Assembly (NCBI GenBank): GCA_038277395.1 | Contig: CM076190.1 | Coordinates: 241,099,256-241,163,255, forward strand | DNA: 64,000 nt | Direction: 5' to 3' | Source of the DNA: Dryocosmus kuriphilus | Taxonomy: Eukaryota; Arthropoda; Insecta; Hymenoptera; Cynipidae | Part shown: positions 45,601 through 56,686 of the stretch, one piece after another | How positions within the stretch are numbered: position 1 is the stretch's first letter | Layout of the letters: the number at the start of each line of letters is the position of its first letter | The notes under the pieces: model-generated | Told to the model about the DNA's origin: nothing | The model's database searches: none | Seen by the model: the letters and a program-made list of their open reading frames with translations, nothing else | Position numbers and translations under genes: made by a program

Positions 45601-48600
45601 TGCAAAAGCTAATAGTAATTTTTCATAATATTTCATAAAAATTAAATTTAAAAAAAGACGAAGACTTGCAAAATCTAATTGTAGTCTTTCACAGTATTTC
45701 CCAGGACATTACAAATTTCGAACAAAAATAACGAAAATTTGCGACATGCTAAAGATGGTTGTAGTTTTGGATAATTTTTCATAGAAAATTACAGAATTCT
45801 AAAAAGGATAACAAATATTTTCAATTTGCAAAGGCTAATTCTAGCTTTCCATGGCCCTTCCTAAAAATTACAAATTCTTGACGAAAATAACGAAAATTGG
45901 CGATTTACAAAAGCTAATTTTAGTTTCCCACAGATTTTTTAGAAAAATAACTATTTATAACATAAACAACGAAAAGTTGCGACTTGCTGAAGTCAATTGT
46001 AGTTTTTCATAAGATACTTGTATCCTAGAAAATTAAAAATTAAAAAAGAAACTAAGATTTGCGATTTTCAAAATCTAATTGTCGTTTTTCATAATATTTC
46101 CCCGAGAATTACAAACTTCTGAAGAAAGATAGTAATGAAAGTCGGCGACTTGCAAAAGATAATTGGAATTGACAAATTTATATAAATTGAACAAAAGACG
46201 AAGATTTGTAAAAGCTAATCGTAATTTTTAATAGTATTTCCCAGGAAATTACAAATTTCGAACAAAGATAACGAAAATTTGCGATGTGCAAATGCTGATT
46301 GTAGTTTTTCATAACTTTTCTTAGTAAATTACAGAATTCTAAAAAGAATAACAAAAACTTGCGAGTTACGAAAGCTAATTGTAGTTTCTCATATCTTTTC
46401 CTAGAAATTTACAAATTTCTGACAAAAATAATGAAAATTTGGGATTTACAAAAGCGAACTGTAGTCTTTCATAGCTTTCTTAGATAATGACATATTTACA
46501 TCATCAGTTACGAAAACTTGCGATTTGCTAAAGTAAATTGTAGTTTTTCATCATATATCCTAGAAAATAACAAATTTAAAGGAAACTAAGATTTGCGATA
46601 TTCAAAATCTAATTTTAGTTTTTCATAATATTTCGCAGAAAATTACCTGCAAGGAAATCCTGAAAATCGGCGATCTGCAAAAAGCTAATAGTAATTTTTC
46701 ATAATATTTCATAAAAATTAAATTTAAAAAAAGACGAAGATTTGTAAATGCTAATTGTGATTCTTAATAGCTTTCTTAGAAAAATACAGACTGCTAAAGG
46801 GAATAACGAAAATTTGCGATTTACAAAAGCTAATTTTAGTTTCCCACAGATTTTTTAGAAAAATAACTATTTATAACATAAATAACGAAAAGTTGCGACT
46901 TGCTGAAGTCAATTGTAGTTTTTCATAATATACTTGTATCCTAGAAAATTAAAAATTAAAAAGAAACTAAGATTTGCGATTTTCAAAATCTAATTGTAGT
47001 CTTTCATAATATTTCCCCGAGAATTACAAACTTCTGAAGAAAGATAGTAATGAAAATCGGCGACTTGCAAAAGATAATTGGAATTGACAAATTTATAAAT
47101 TGCACAAATGACGAAGATTTGTAAAAGCTAATTGTAATTTTTCATAGTATTTCCCAGGAAATTGCAAATTTCGATCAAACATAACGAAAATCTGTGGTAT
47201 GCAAATGCTAATTGTAGTTTGTCATAACTTTTCTTAGTAAATTACAGAATTCTAAAAAGAATAACAAAAACTTGCGATTTACAAAAGCTAATTGTAGTTG
47301 CTCATATCCTTTCCTAGAAATTTACAAATTTCTGACAAAAATAATCAAAATTTGGGATTGACAAAAGCGAACTGTAGTCTTTCATAGCTTTCTTAGATAA
47401 TGACATATTTACAACATAAGTAACGAAAACTTGCGATTTCCTAAAGTCAATTGTAGTTCTTCATAATATATCCTAGAAAATAACAAATTTAAAGGAAACT
47501 AAGCTTTGCGATATTCAAAATCTAATTTTAGTTTTTCATAATATTTCGCAGAAAATTACCTTCAAGGAAATCCTGAAAATCGGCGATCTGCAAAAGCTAA
47601 TAGTAATTTTTCATAATATTTCATAAAAATTAAATTTAAAAAAAGACGAAGACTTGCAAAATCTAATTGTAGTCTTTCACAGTATTTCCCAGGACATTAC
47701 AAATTTCGAACAAAAATAACGAAACTTTGCGACATGCTAAAGATGGTTGTAGTTTTGGATAATTTTTCATAGAAAATTACAGAATTCTAAAAAGGATAAC
47801 AAATATTTTCGATTTGCAAAGGCTAATTCTAGCTTTCCATGGCCCTTCCTAAAAATTACAAATTCTTGACGAAAATAACGGAAATTGGCGATTTACAAAA
47901 GCTAATCTTAGTTTCCCATAGATTTTGTAGAAAATTACCTATTTATAACATAAATAACGAAAAGTTGCGATTTGCTGAAGTCAATTGTAGTTTTTCATAA
48001 TATACTTGCACCTTAGAAAATTAAAAATTAAAAAGAAACTAAGATTTGCGATTTTCAAAATCTAATTGTATTTTTTCATAATATTTCCCCGAGAATTACA
48101 AACTTCTGAAGAAAGATAGTAATTTAAATTGGCGGTTTGCAAAAGATAATTGGAATTGACAAATTTTAAAATTCAACAAAAGACGAAGATTTGTAAAAGC
48201 AAATTGTAATTTTTCATAGCATTTACCAGGAAATTGCAAATTTCGAAAAAAAATAACGAAAATTTGCGATATGCAAATGCTAATTGTAGTTTTTCATAAC
48301 TTTTCTTAGTAAATTACAGAATTCAAAAAAGAATAACAAAAACTTGCGATTTACGAAACCTAATTGTAGTTTCTCATATCCTTTCCTAGAAATTTACAAA
48401 TTTCTGACAAAAATAATGGAAATTTGGGATTTACAAAAACGAACTTTAGTCTTTCATAGCTTTCTTATATAATGATATATTTACAACGTAAGTAACGAAA
48501 ACTTGCGATTTGCTAAAGTCAATTGTAGTTTTTCATAATATACTTGTATCCTAGAAAATTAAAAATTAAAAAGAAACTAAGATTTGCGATTTTCAAAATC

Positions 48601-51600
48601 TAATTGTAGTTTTTCATAATATTTCCCCGAGAATTACAAACTTCTAAAGAAAGATAGTAATGAAAATCGGCGACTTGCAAAAGATAATTGGAATTGACAA
48701 ATTTATAAATTGAACAAAAGACGAAGATTTGTAAAAGCTAATTGTAATTTTTTATAGTATTTCCCAGGAAATTACAAATTTCGAACAAAGATAACGAAAA
48801 TTTGCGATATGCAAATGCTGATTGTAGTTTTTCATAACTTTTCTTAGTAAATTACAGAATTCTAAAAAGAATAACAATAACTTGCGATTTACGAAACCTA
48901 ATTGTAGTTTCTCATATCCTTTCCTAGAAATTTACAAATTTCTGACAAAAATAATGAAAATTTGGGATTTACAAAAAGGAACTTTAGTCTTTCATAGCTT
49001 TCTTAGATAATGATATATTTACAACGTAAGTAACGAAAACTTGCGATTTGCTAAAGTCAATTGTAGTTTTTCATAATATACTTTCACCCTAGAAAATTAA
49101 AAATTAAAAAGAAACTAAGATTTGCGATTTTCAAAATCTAATTGTAGTTTTTCATAATATACTTTCACCCTAGAAAATTAAAAATTAAAAAGAAACTAAG
49201 ATTTGCGATTTTCAAAATCTAATTGTAGTTTTTCATAATATTTCCCCGAGAATTACAAACTTCTGAAGAAAGATAGTAATTTAAGTCGGCGATTTGCAAA
49301 AGATAATTGGAATTGACAAATTTTAAAATTCAACAAAGGACGAAGATTTGTAAAAGCAAATTGTAATTTTTCATAGTATTTACCAGGAAATTGCAAATTT
49401 CGAACAAAAATAACGAAAATTTGCGATATGCAAATGCTAATTGTAGTTTTTCATAACATTTCTTAGTAAATTACAGAATTCTAAAAGGAATAACAAAAAC
49501 TTGCGATTTACGAAACCTAATTGTAGTTTCTCATATCCTTTCCTAGAAATTTACAAATTTCTGACAAAAAGTAATGAAAAAATGGGATTTACAAAAACGA
49601 ACTTTAGTCTTTCATAGCTTTCTTATATAATGATATATTTACAAGGTAAGTAACGAAAACTTGCGATTTGCTAAAGTCAATTTTAGTTTTTCATAATATA
49701 CTTGTATCCTAGAAAATTAAAAATTAAAAAGAAACTAAGATTTGCGATTTTCAAAATCTAATTGTAGTTTTTCATAATATTTCCCCGAGAATTACAAACT
49801 TCTCAAGAAAGATAATAATGAAAATCGGCGACTTGCAAAAGATAATTGGAATTGACAAATTTATAAATTGAACAAAAGACGAAGATTTGTAAAAGCTAAT
49901 TGTCATTTTTGATAGTATTTCCCAGGAAATTACAAATTTCGAACAAAGATAACGAAAATTTGCGATATGCAAATGCTGATTGTAGTTTTTCATAACTTTT
50001 CTTAGTAAATTACAGAATTCTAAGAGAATAACAATAACTTGCGATTTACGAAACCTAATTGTAGTTTCTCATATCCTTTCCTAGAAATTTACAAATTTCT
50101 GACAAAAATAATGAAAATTTGGGATTAATAAAACGAACTTTAGTCTTTCATAGCTTTCTTAGATAATGATATATTTACAACGTAAGTAACGAAAACTTGC
50201 GATTTGCTAAAGTCAATTGTAGTTTTTCATAATATACTTGTATCCAAGAAAATTAAAAATTGAAAAGAAACTAAGATTTGCGATTTTCAAAATCTAATTG
50301 TAGTTTTTCATAATATTTCCCCGAGAATTACAAAATTCTGAAGAAAGATAGTAATGAAAGTCGGCGACTTGCAAAAGATAATTGGAATTGACAAATTTAT
50401 AAATTGAACAAAAGACGAAGATTTGTAAAAGCTAATTGTAATTTTTTATAGTATTTCCCAGGAAATTACAAATTTCGAACAAAGATAACGAAAATTTGCG
50501 ATATGCAAATGCTGATTGTAGTTTTTCATAACTTTTCTTAGTAAATTACAGAATTCTAAAAAGAATAACAAAAACTTGCGAGTTACAAAAGCTAATTGTA
50601 GTTTCCCATATCCTTTCCTAGAAATTTACAAATTTCTGACAAAAATAATGAAAATTTGGGATTTACAAAAGCGAACTGTAGTCTTTCATAGCTTTCTTAG
50701 ATAATGACATATTTATAACATAAGTAACGAAAACTTGCGATTTGCTGAAGTAAATTGTAGTATGCCATCATATGTCCTAGAAAATAACAAATTTAAAGGA
50801 AACTAAGATATGCGATATTCAAAATCTAATTTTAGTTTTTCATAATATTTCGCAGAAAATTACCTGCAAGGAAATCTTAAAAACCGGCGATTTGCAAAAG
50901 CTAATAGTAATTTTTCATAATATTTCATAAAAATTGAATTTAAAAAAGACGAAGATTTTCAAAAGCTAATTGTAGTCTTTCACAGTATTTCCCAGGATAT
51001 TACAAATTTCGAACAAAAATAACGAAAACTTGCGACATGCTAAAGCTGGTTGTAGTTTTGGATAATTTTTCATAGAAAATTACAGAATTCTAAAAAGGAT
51101 AAAAATATTTTCGATTTGAAAAGCTAATTGTAATTTTTCATGGCCCTTCCTAGAAAACTAAAAACTGTTAACAAAAATAAAAAAAAATTTGCAAAAGCTA
51201 ATTGTGATTTTTCATAGTTTTCTCAGAAAATTACAGAATGCTAAAGGGAATAACGAAAATTTGCGATTTAAAAAGGCGAATTCTAGTTTTCCATGGCCCT
51301 TCCTAAAAACTACAAATTGTTGACGAAAATAACGAAAGTTGGCGATTTACAAAAGCTAATTGTAGGTTTCCATAGATTTTTTAGAAAAGTACGTATTTAT
51401 AACATAAATAACGAAAATTTGCGATTTGCTAAAGATAATTGTAATTTTTCATAATATTTCATACAAATTTACAAATTGAAAAAAGACGAAGATTTGCAAA
51501 AACTAATTGTAGTTTTTCATTGTATTTCCCAGGAAATTACATATTTCGAACAAAAATAACTAAAATTTGTGGTTTGATAAAGCTAGTTGTAGTTTTTCAC

Positions 51601-52050
51601 AATATTTCGTACAAAATTACAAATTAAAAAAAAAAAATAATGAGAATTTGTGATATGCAAAAGCTAATTACATTTTTGCATAATTTTTCTTAGAAAACTA
51701 CTCAATTCTAAAAAGAATAACAAAAATTTGCGATTTACAAAAGCTAATTGTAATTTTTCATAGCTCTCTTAGAAAATTACAGAATCCTAAACGGAATAAC
51801 GAAAATTTGAAAGAAAAAAAAAAAGGTTTGAAAATAAAAATAAAGAAAGCTTGCGATTTGCAAATGATCATTCTACTTTTTCATAGTATTTCCCAGAAAA
51901 TTACGGATTTAAGAAAAAAATAAAGAAAATTGGCGATTTTCAAAAGACAATTGTAATTTTTTATAGCCTTGCTTGGAAAATTGCATGATTATAAAAAATA
52001 ACAACGAAAATCTGCATTTTCAAAAACATAGTTGTATTTTTAAGAAATCT
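27657..52050. repeat. 24 kb AT-rich satellite array with about 991 bp higher-order repeat
   Basis: Monomers of about 82 bp: GCGATTTGCAAAAGCTAATT, GTAGTTTTTCATAATATTTC, CTAGAAAATTACAAATTTCT, then a spacer of the form GA(C/A)AAAAATAACGAAAATTT. From about 29.8 kb on, distinct monomer types recur in fixed order. GATATGCAAATGC lies at 29801, 30792, 31782 and 32775 (spacing 990-993), and CATGGCCCTTCC shows repeated 989-994 bp spacing (e.g. 30361, 31350, 32341). This is a 12-monomer higher-order unit. Between 36 and 43 kb shortened (about 540 bp) and compound (about 1.5 and 3.6 kb) variants appear. The ends (27.7-29.7 and 50.8-52.0 kb) are more diverged, as expected for array edges. No gene is supported anywhere in this stretch. 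Confidence 0.92.
41870..42190. repeat. scrambled patch inside the satellite array
   Basis: The regular monomer order breaks down. Fragments of several monomer types are joined abruptly, with monomers truncated to 20-40 bp, and CTGACAAAAATAATCAAAAT plus its continuation is repeated directly with a 42 bp period (42085 and 42127). It may be a rearrangement or an assembly seam. Confidence 0.65.
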
Positions 52051-52069
52051 TAAGACATCTAAACATATT

Positions 52070-52368
52070 TTAAAAAGTCTTGAAACATTTAATCTGTCTT
52101 TTTAAGATGAATAAATGAGAATAAGCAGAGATTACTTTATTTAAAATGAGCCTTATTGATGTTTAAACAAAAACTGAACCTTGCATAATGTAGTAATAAT
52201 TTTTTCTCCATAAGTTGTACAAAATAATTTCATAAATTTGAATTCTTCAATTATTTCAGCGAAGGTGAAAAACAGATTGATGAAATACAAATAAATTAGA
52301 AGGACGAATAAGATAACGAATTTTAATTACCTCGGAACGTTTTTTACAACATTCATTAGTTACACATA
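52070..52368 (+). promoter_or_regulatory. conserved 5' flank of secreted-protein gene B
   Basis: Aligns by eye with 1291-1570 upstream of gene A (GAGAATAAGCAGAGATT, TTGTACAAAATAATTTCATA, GAAATACAAATAAATTAGAAG, CATTCATTAGTTACA). It lies between the satellite edge and the start codon and probably holds promoter and 5' UTR. Confidence 0.4.
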
Positions 52369-52426
52369 ATGACGACAGGAATTGATATTTTCTTTTTCAC
52401 TTTAGTGTTTTTGACTAATTCTGTTG
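52369..52426 (+). pseudogene. secreted-protein gene B, exon 1
   Basis: ATG at 52369 encodes MTTGIDIFFFTLVFLTNSV and ends G|GTAAATATA, phase 1, exactly 58 nt as in gene A. The hydrophobic core is kept, but the lysine at position 3 is lost and Asp appears at position 6, so it is a weaker signal peptide. The partner exon 2 is frameshifted, so the gene as assembled is broken. Confidence 0.7.
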
Positions 52427-53707
52427 GTAAATATAAAAATATTTATAATTTACATAATTATCATCTTTAATTGCATATATTTGTTCCCTCTTCAAAATAG
52501 TTTATATGAAAATGCCTCTTTCTTCTACATTTACATAGAATTATATAAGAAACATAATAAGTTACGTTGACCATTTTCATTTATTTGAATCGAAACTTTC
52601 CTGACATCTTTTTACAAATTTTCATTTAACCGTATTTTCATTTGCAGAACCTTTAGTTTTTCGATTTACCATTGTATATTTCAAGGATTTCATAGAATTT
52701 TAAGAAATATGAAGCATTTAATGGAATTTTCAGCAAATTTCATGGAATTCCAACAATTCAGGAATTCCACAAAATTATAAAATTCCAAGGAATTTTCGGC
52801 TGTCAAGTTATTGAAGCAATTTCAAAAAAATTCAAAAAATTCGAGGAAGTTCGAGGAATTTAAGAAATTCCAAGAAATCAAAAAATTTCCAGAAATCTTT
52901 CCAAATTCTGGAGAACTTTAAAATTCCAAGTTACTCGAGGGATTTGAAAGAACTTCAAATTATTCGCGGAAATTCAAGGAATCTAAGGAATTTTAATGTA
53001 ATTAAAAAATTTCAAGATATTCGAGGAATTTAAAAGAATTTGAGGAATTTCACGGAATTAGTTTAATTTTAGGGAATTTAAATACCTTCATGTATTTTTA
53101 AGGAACTAGATGAATTTCGATGATTTTCTACGGAATCTGAAGGCTTTTCATGATTTTCTGGATTAATTGAGTTCCTTATAAATATCCTCAATTCTTGGAA
53201 TTCCACAAATTCCTTTCAATTCCTTCAGTTTCTTCGAATTCGTCAAACTTTTTGTAATTCTTTATATTTAGAGAAATCAAAAGAATTCATTGAGTTTACA
53301 GAAATTCATTGAGATAAAAAGAATGCAATAAGTTCAAAAGAATGCAGTCAATTCAAAAGTATTGAATGAATTTATAAGAATTAAGAGATTATAAGACAAT
53401 ATTTCAAATTCCTTCGAAATAATCGAACCACCTGAATTCCTCGAATTCGTTGAATTACTCTGAATTCCCTGGATTGATCGATTCATTTAATTTTCTTTAA
53501 TTCTCTGAATTTCTCGAATTCATTGGATTCCCATACTTTGAAATTTCTATAAATCCTTTGGAATTAGAATACGAATGTCTTGGAATGTTTAGAAACCTTT
53601 GGAATATTTAAGAGTCTGATAATCCTTGAAAATCCTTGAATTACTCTAAAATCCCTTCAACTATTTTGAAATTCTTTTAATTCCACGAAAATTCTTTCTT
53701 TTTGCAG
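52427..53707. repeat. intron of gene B, filled with GGAATTT-type repeats
   Basis: 1281 bp from GTAAATATA to TTTTTGCAG. The first 240 bp align with the start of the gene A intron. The remainder (from about 52670) is degenerate GGAATTTCAAGG / GAATTCCTCGAATT text. This is probably close to the ancestral intron size, against 12 kb in gene A. Confidence 0.7.
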
Positions 53708-54118
53708 AATTATATTTACTGCCACAGCCAACGGGAGATCCGCCACCTCGCTTCCATCTTGATGCTCATTCTTACGAATTAGTGCCACGTGTATATCAAA
53801 ATTTACCAAGAGGCTCTTTCATGGTAGCAGTAGAGAGGGAAGGAGCTAATAAGTACATCATTGGTGCAATTTTTGACAATATCTTGCATCCATTCGTGCA
53901 CCTTGGAGGGGAACCCTTTCAAAGATTTAAGATAGACGCTGAGAGCGGCAACCCTGTAGGAGTTCCAAATGGGGGTCCCTCTGTCTCGCCGGTTCTTCCG
54001 CCAATATTCCGACTCAGAAAACATTCGTTATGCCGAGAGTGCTTTGAACAGAATGCTTACCTACTTCTGTCGAAATGGCTTTCCTAGAGATGACGTTGTT
54101 GTACCTTATCCACATTAA
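53708..54118 (+). pseudogene. secreted-protein gene B, exon 2, one-base frameshift
   Basis: Follows acceptor TTTTTGCAG. It matches gene A exon 2 throughout: LLPQPTGDPPPRFHLDAHSY, GSFMVAVEREGANKYIIGAI, RFKIDAESGNPVG, and the end VVVPYPH. It is 411 nt against 410 in gene A. The extra base is in the G run at 53971-53975 (GGGGGTCCC against GGGGACCC), after which the ancestral frame stays open to TAA at 54116. Selection seems to have kept the frame until recently, or the extra G is a sequencing error in a homopolymer, in which case the gene is intact. Confidence 0.75.
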
Positions 54119-54239
54119 GAAAAATATTTGCCACGTTTACCCCATGATTTCGCTAGATTAAAGGCCAAAACTACTACATATTTTGCCCAAGATTTCCCTA
54201 AATTTGACTCAGGAGTATGCTAGATTCGCGCCAAGTTTG

Positions 54240-54305
54240 ACACAGGTTTCAACAGGTTTCAACAGGTTTCAACAGGTTTCAGCAGGTTTCAACAAGTTTC
54301 TGCAA
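54240..54305. repeat. 10 bp minisatellite CAGGTTTCAA in the 3' region of gene B
   Basis: About six tandem copies of CAGGTTTCAA with minor changes. Gene A has only scattered CCAGGTTTGACCCAG words at the same place, so the minisatellite arose from a motif already in the 3' region. Confidence 0.8.
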
Positions 54306-54659
54306 AGCTTGAAAGAGGATTGCGCCAGGACTGATCTATATTGTGCCAGCTTCGGCCAGGATAGCACCAGTTTTACGTCAGACTTAGCCCAGGATCGTGG
54401 TGGCTTTGAAACATGATTGCGTCAAATTTCTTCGAGGATTGGACTTGGTTTGTTCCTGTGTTGCCCCAACCTTGGCCTATAACTGGTTCTGTTCTGATTT
54501 AGTTCTTAATAAGGCATTTAAAACTTTAGTACAACAAAAATACTTTTTTCATAAATGCTATTCTAATTCTTTCTTCCTATATATAATTATAACTATAATT
54601 AATAAGTAAAGACAACAACATATAATCTAACATATTTTTAAAGTTATGAACCTTCTTTG

Positions 54660-55407
54660 ATACATAATTTTTTTATTAAAAATACCAATCTCCGACAGTA
54701 AATAACGAAAACTTTTGATCTGTAAAAGAGAGTTGTAGTTTTCCTTATTTTTTCATACAAAATTATAAATTTCTGCCACATATTGCAGAAAATTACCAAT
54801 TACTCCACAACAAAAATGTGCTGTTTGCAAAGGTTAGTTGTAAATTTTCAGACGCTTTCTTAAAAAATTACAAATTTTTAGAGAAAATGAAACAAAATTA
54901 CGATTTTAAAAAAAAAAAAAACGATTTGCTATTTGCAAATGCTAATTGCGGTTTCTTATAGTTTATATTAGAAAATAACCTACATAAAACAAGTTACTCC
55001 ACAAGACTGCAGCAAATTATGAACTCCTACAAAAATAATGACAATTTGCGATTTGCAAAATCTAATGGCAGTTTTTCATAACATTTTCTAAAAAAATGAA
55101 AATTTCTAACAAAAATCATTCAAACTTGCGATTTGTATAAGTTGATTGTATTTTTCCATAATATTTCTTGATATAGAGATTATAAAATTTCTAACAAAAA
55201 TTAAAAAAATTTGCGATTTGCTTAAGCCATTTGTAATTTGTCATAATATTTCCTACAAAGTTACGAATTTAAAAAGAAAACGAAGATTTGCGAGTTACAG
55301 AAGCTAATTGTAGTCTTGAATAATATTTCCTAGAAAATTAGAAATTTCTAACCAAAATAAAAAAAAACTTGCGATTTGTATAAGTTGATTTATTTTTCCA
55401 CAATATA
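54660..55407. repeat. AT-rich satellite, block 3 (right of gene B)
   Basis: Degenerate monomers of the same satellite (TTGCGATTTGCAAAATCTAA, TTTTTCATAAC, AATTACAAATTT). It corresponds in position to 14480-15366 after gene A. It ends at TATTTTTCCACAATATAATA, where the Penelope-like fragment starts. Confidence 0.8.
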
Positions 55408-55412
55408 ATAGT

Positions 55413-55853
55413 TTTTCTAGGTTTTTCAATAACCTTGAAGATCCTCTTCCTAAAGGCAAACTATCGGGCGTTGTTTACAAATATGACTGTAAGGATTGTA
55501 ATTTATCCTATATAGGTGAAACTGGGAGGTCCACTGATATTCGCACTCGTGAACATAAAAATTCTATCTTAAACCCAGCTATTTCAAACCATACAGCTCT
55601 TTCAGAACACTATTTGGAATTAGGTCACTCTTTTGATTTTGATAAGTATAAAATCCTTTCTGTTGAACAAGTCACTTCTCGAAGAAAAATAATTGGAAAC
55701 TTTTTTATTAATAAATTAAAAACAATGTCAATATCAGATTCGAACACAATATTTTCCCGCTACAATACAAACCTCTTACTGAACTTTAATTCACAGTTCT
55801 CTACTTTACCTTCGTCTCACTTATGGTTTCCAGTCTCAGATTTTTATGCTTAA
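55413..55853 (+). pseudogene. GIY-YIG endonuclease domain of a Penelope-like element
   Basis: An open frame runs from the truncation point to TAA at 55851. It reads DPLPKGKLSGVVYKYDCKDC, then SYIGETGRSTDIRTREHKNS, SNHTALSEHYLELGHSFDFD and KILSVEQVTSRRKIIGNFFI. GVVYKYDC...SYIGETGR is the GIY-YIG core with the Cys pair typical of Penelope-like elements. The following Arg and EH residues also fit. There is no internal stop. It ends SHLWFPVSDFYA. The N-terminal RT is absent, so this is a dead fragment. Confidence 0.88.
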
Positions 55854-56070
55854 CTATTAGTCGACGTCTATCATCCGTATCGATTCAACCATGTGTTTTT
55901 GTCCTTTGTACTTATCATTCTTATATTGTGGATTTTCATATATAAAATGTTATTAGCTTTCATCTGTTCCACAATCAATGTATTCATCAATGTTATTATT
56001 ATAATTGATTATTATCTTTGGACTGGTTTTGCAATCTTTTAAAAAATGACCAATATGTCATAACCTTCAG

Positions 56071-56152
56071 GTATGTTTTTATCTTTTTGGTATTATAACC
56101 TCATTTTTCTATTTTTATCTTTCTTAATTATTGTATCTTTATATTGTTTTAG
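56071..56152 (+). other. possible 82 nt intron in the Penelope-like element
   Basis: CTTCAG|GTATGTTTTT ... TATATTGTTTTAG|TAATAAA has a good donor, a T-rich tract and an acceptor. A small intron is known from the terminal repeat region of Penelope itself. The assignment here rests on splice-like sequence alone. Confidence 0.3.
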
Positions 56153-56164
56153 TAATAAATTTTG

Positions 56165-56206
56165 TTCGACCGATGAGGGCTTAAACCGAAGCCGAAACGT
56201 TTCGAA
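56165..56206 (+). ncRNA. candidate hammerhead ribozyme (minimal, degenerate)
   Basis: Stem I TTCGA (56165-56169) pairs with TCGAA (56202-56206). Core CCGATGA (56170-56176) differs from canonical CTGATGA by one base. Stem II GGCTT (56178-56182) pairs with AAGCC (56189-56193) with loop AAACCG, then GAAA (56194-56197). Stem III is reduced to C-G and A-U around AACGTT, with predicted cleavage after T56201. Hammerheads with very short stem III are known from Penelope-like element terminal repeats, and the AACGTT palindrome fits dimer formation. G56177 is unpaired, as if one C had been lost after 56193. The T-to-C core change probably kills activity. Confidence 0.6.
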
Positions 56207-56310
56207 TTTTAACAAATATTGCCAACGTCTTTTTTTTTTCATTTTAATTGATCTTTACAATGTGACTCACTGGATGTGTATGATTACAAGGTCGTGACTA
56301 ACTTTTCTAA

Positions 56311-56400
56311 ACAATTTTTCCATAATATTTCATAATATAGAGATTATAAATTTCGAACAAAAATAACGAAAATTTGCGATTTGCTAACCTATTTGTAGTT
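56311..56400. repeat. satellite monomer, left part
   Basis: TTTCCATAATATTTCATAAT through GCGATTTGCTAACCTATTTG and TAGTT, cut by the solo LTR. It resumes at 58374. Confidence 0.8.
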
Positions 56401-56686
56401 TGTTAAGTCCCGAGTTAAGGCGAGGGTGATATGGAAATGAAAAAGTAGAAGAGGCTAGTATCGCTGATTATTGTCAGGATGGCAAATCCTGACCAATTAT
56501 TTGTGTGGGATCGTTGTCACCTGTCAACCCTATGCGGATCGTGTAATTATAAATAAAAGTAGTACACAGTTATGTAGAGTAAAATGTGTTTATTACAATT
56601 AAGTAGAAAGAGAATAAAGATGAGAACAGATATATAGTTGTTACTTAAAATTTACCTTTTTGTTCAAAAGGTCGAGAGAGAGTTGT

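Larger units (their letters stand above)
55408..56310 (+). mobile_element. Penelope-like element, 5'-truncated
   Basis: Non-satellite sequence between two satellite pieces with similar edges (ATTTTTCCACAATATA before, ATTTTTCCATAATATTT after), suggesting a short target duplication or insertion between like monomers. It holds the C-terminal GIY-YIG endonuclease of a Penelope-like element, a possible small intron, and a hammerhead-like motif. The reverse-transcriptase region is missing. Confidence 0.8.

Noticed and set aside
27657..52050. Several 60-90 codon open frames within the satellite array
   Set aside because: They are phase accidents of an 82 bp AT-rich repeat, differ between copies, and have no start context or conservation.
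27657..52050. CRISPR-like reading of the array (regular repeats with variable spacers)
   Set aside because: Whole monomers are related to each other, with no exact repeat/unique spacer division, and the genome is clearly eukaryotic.
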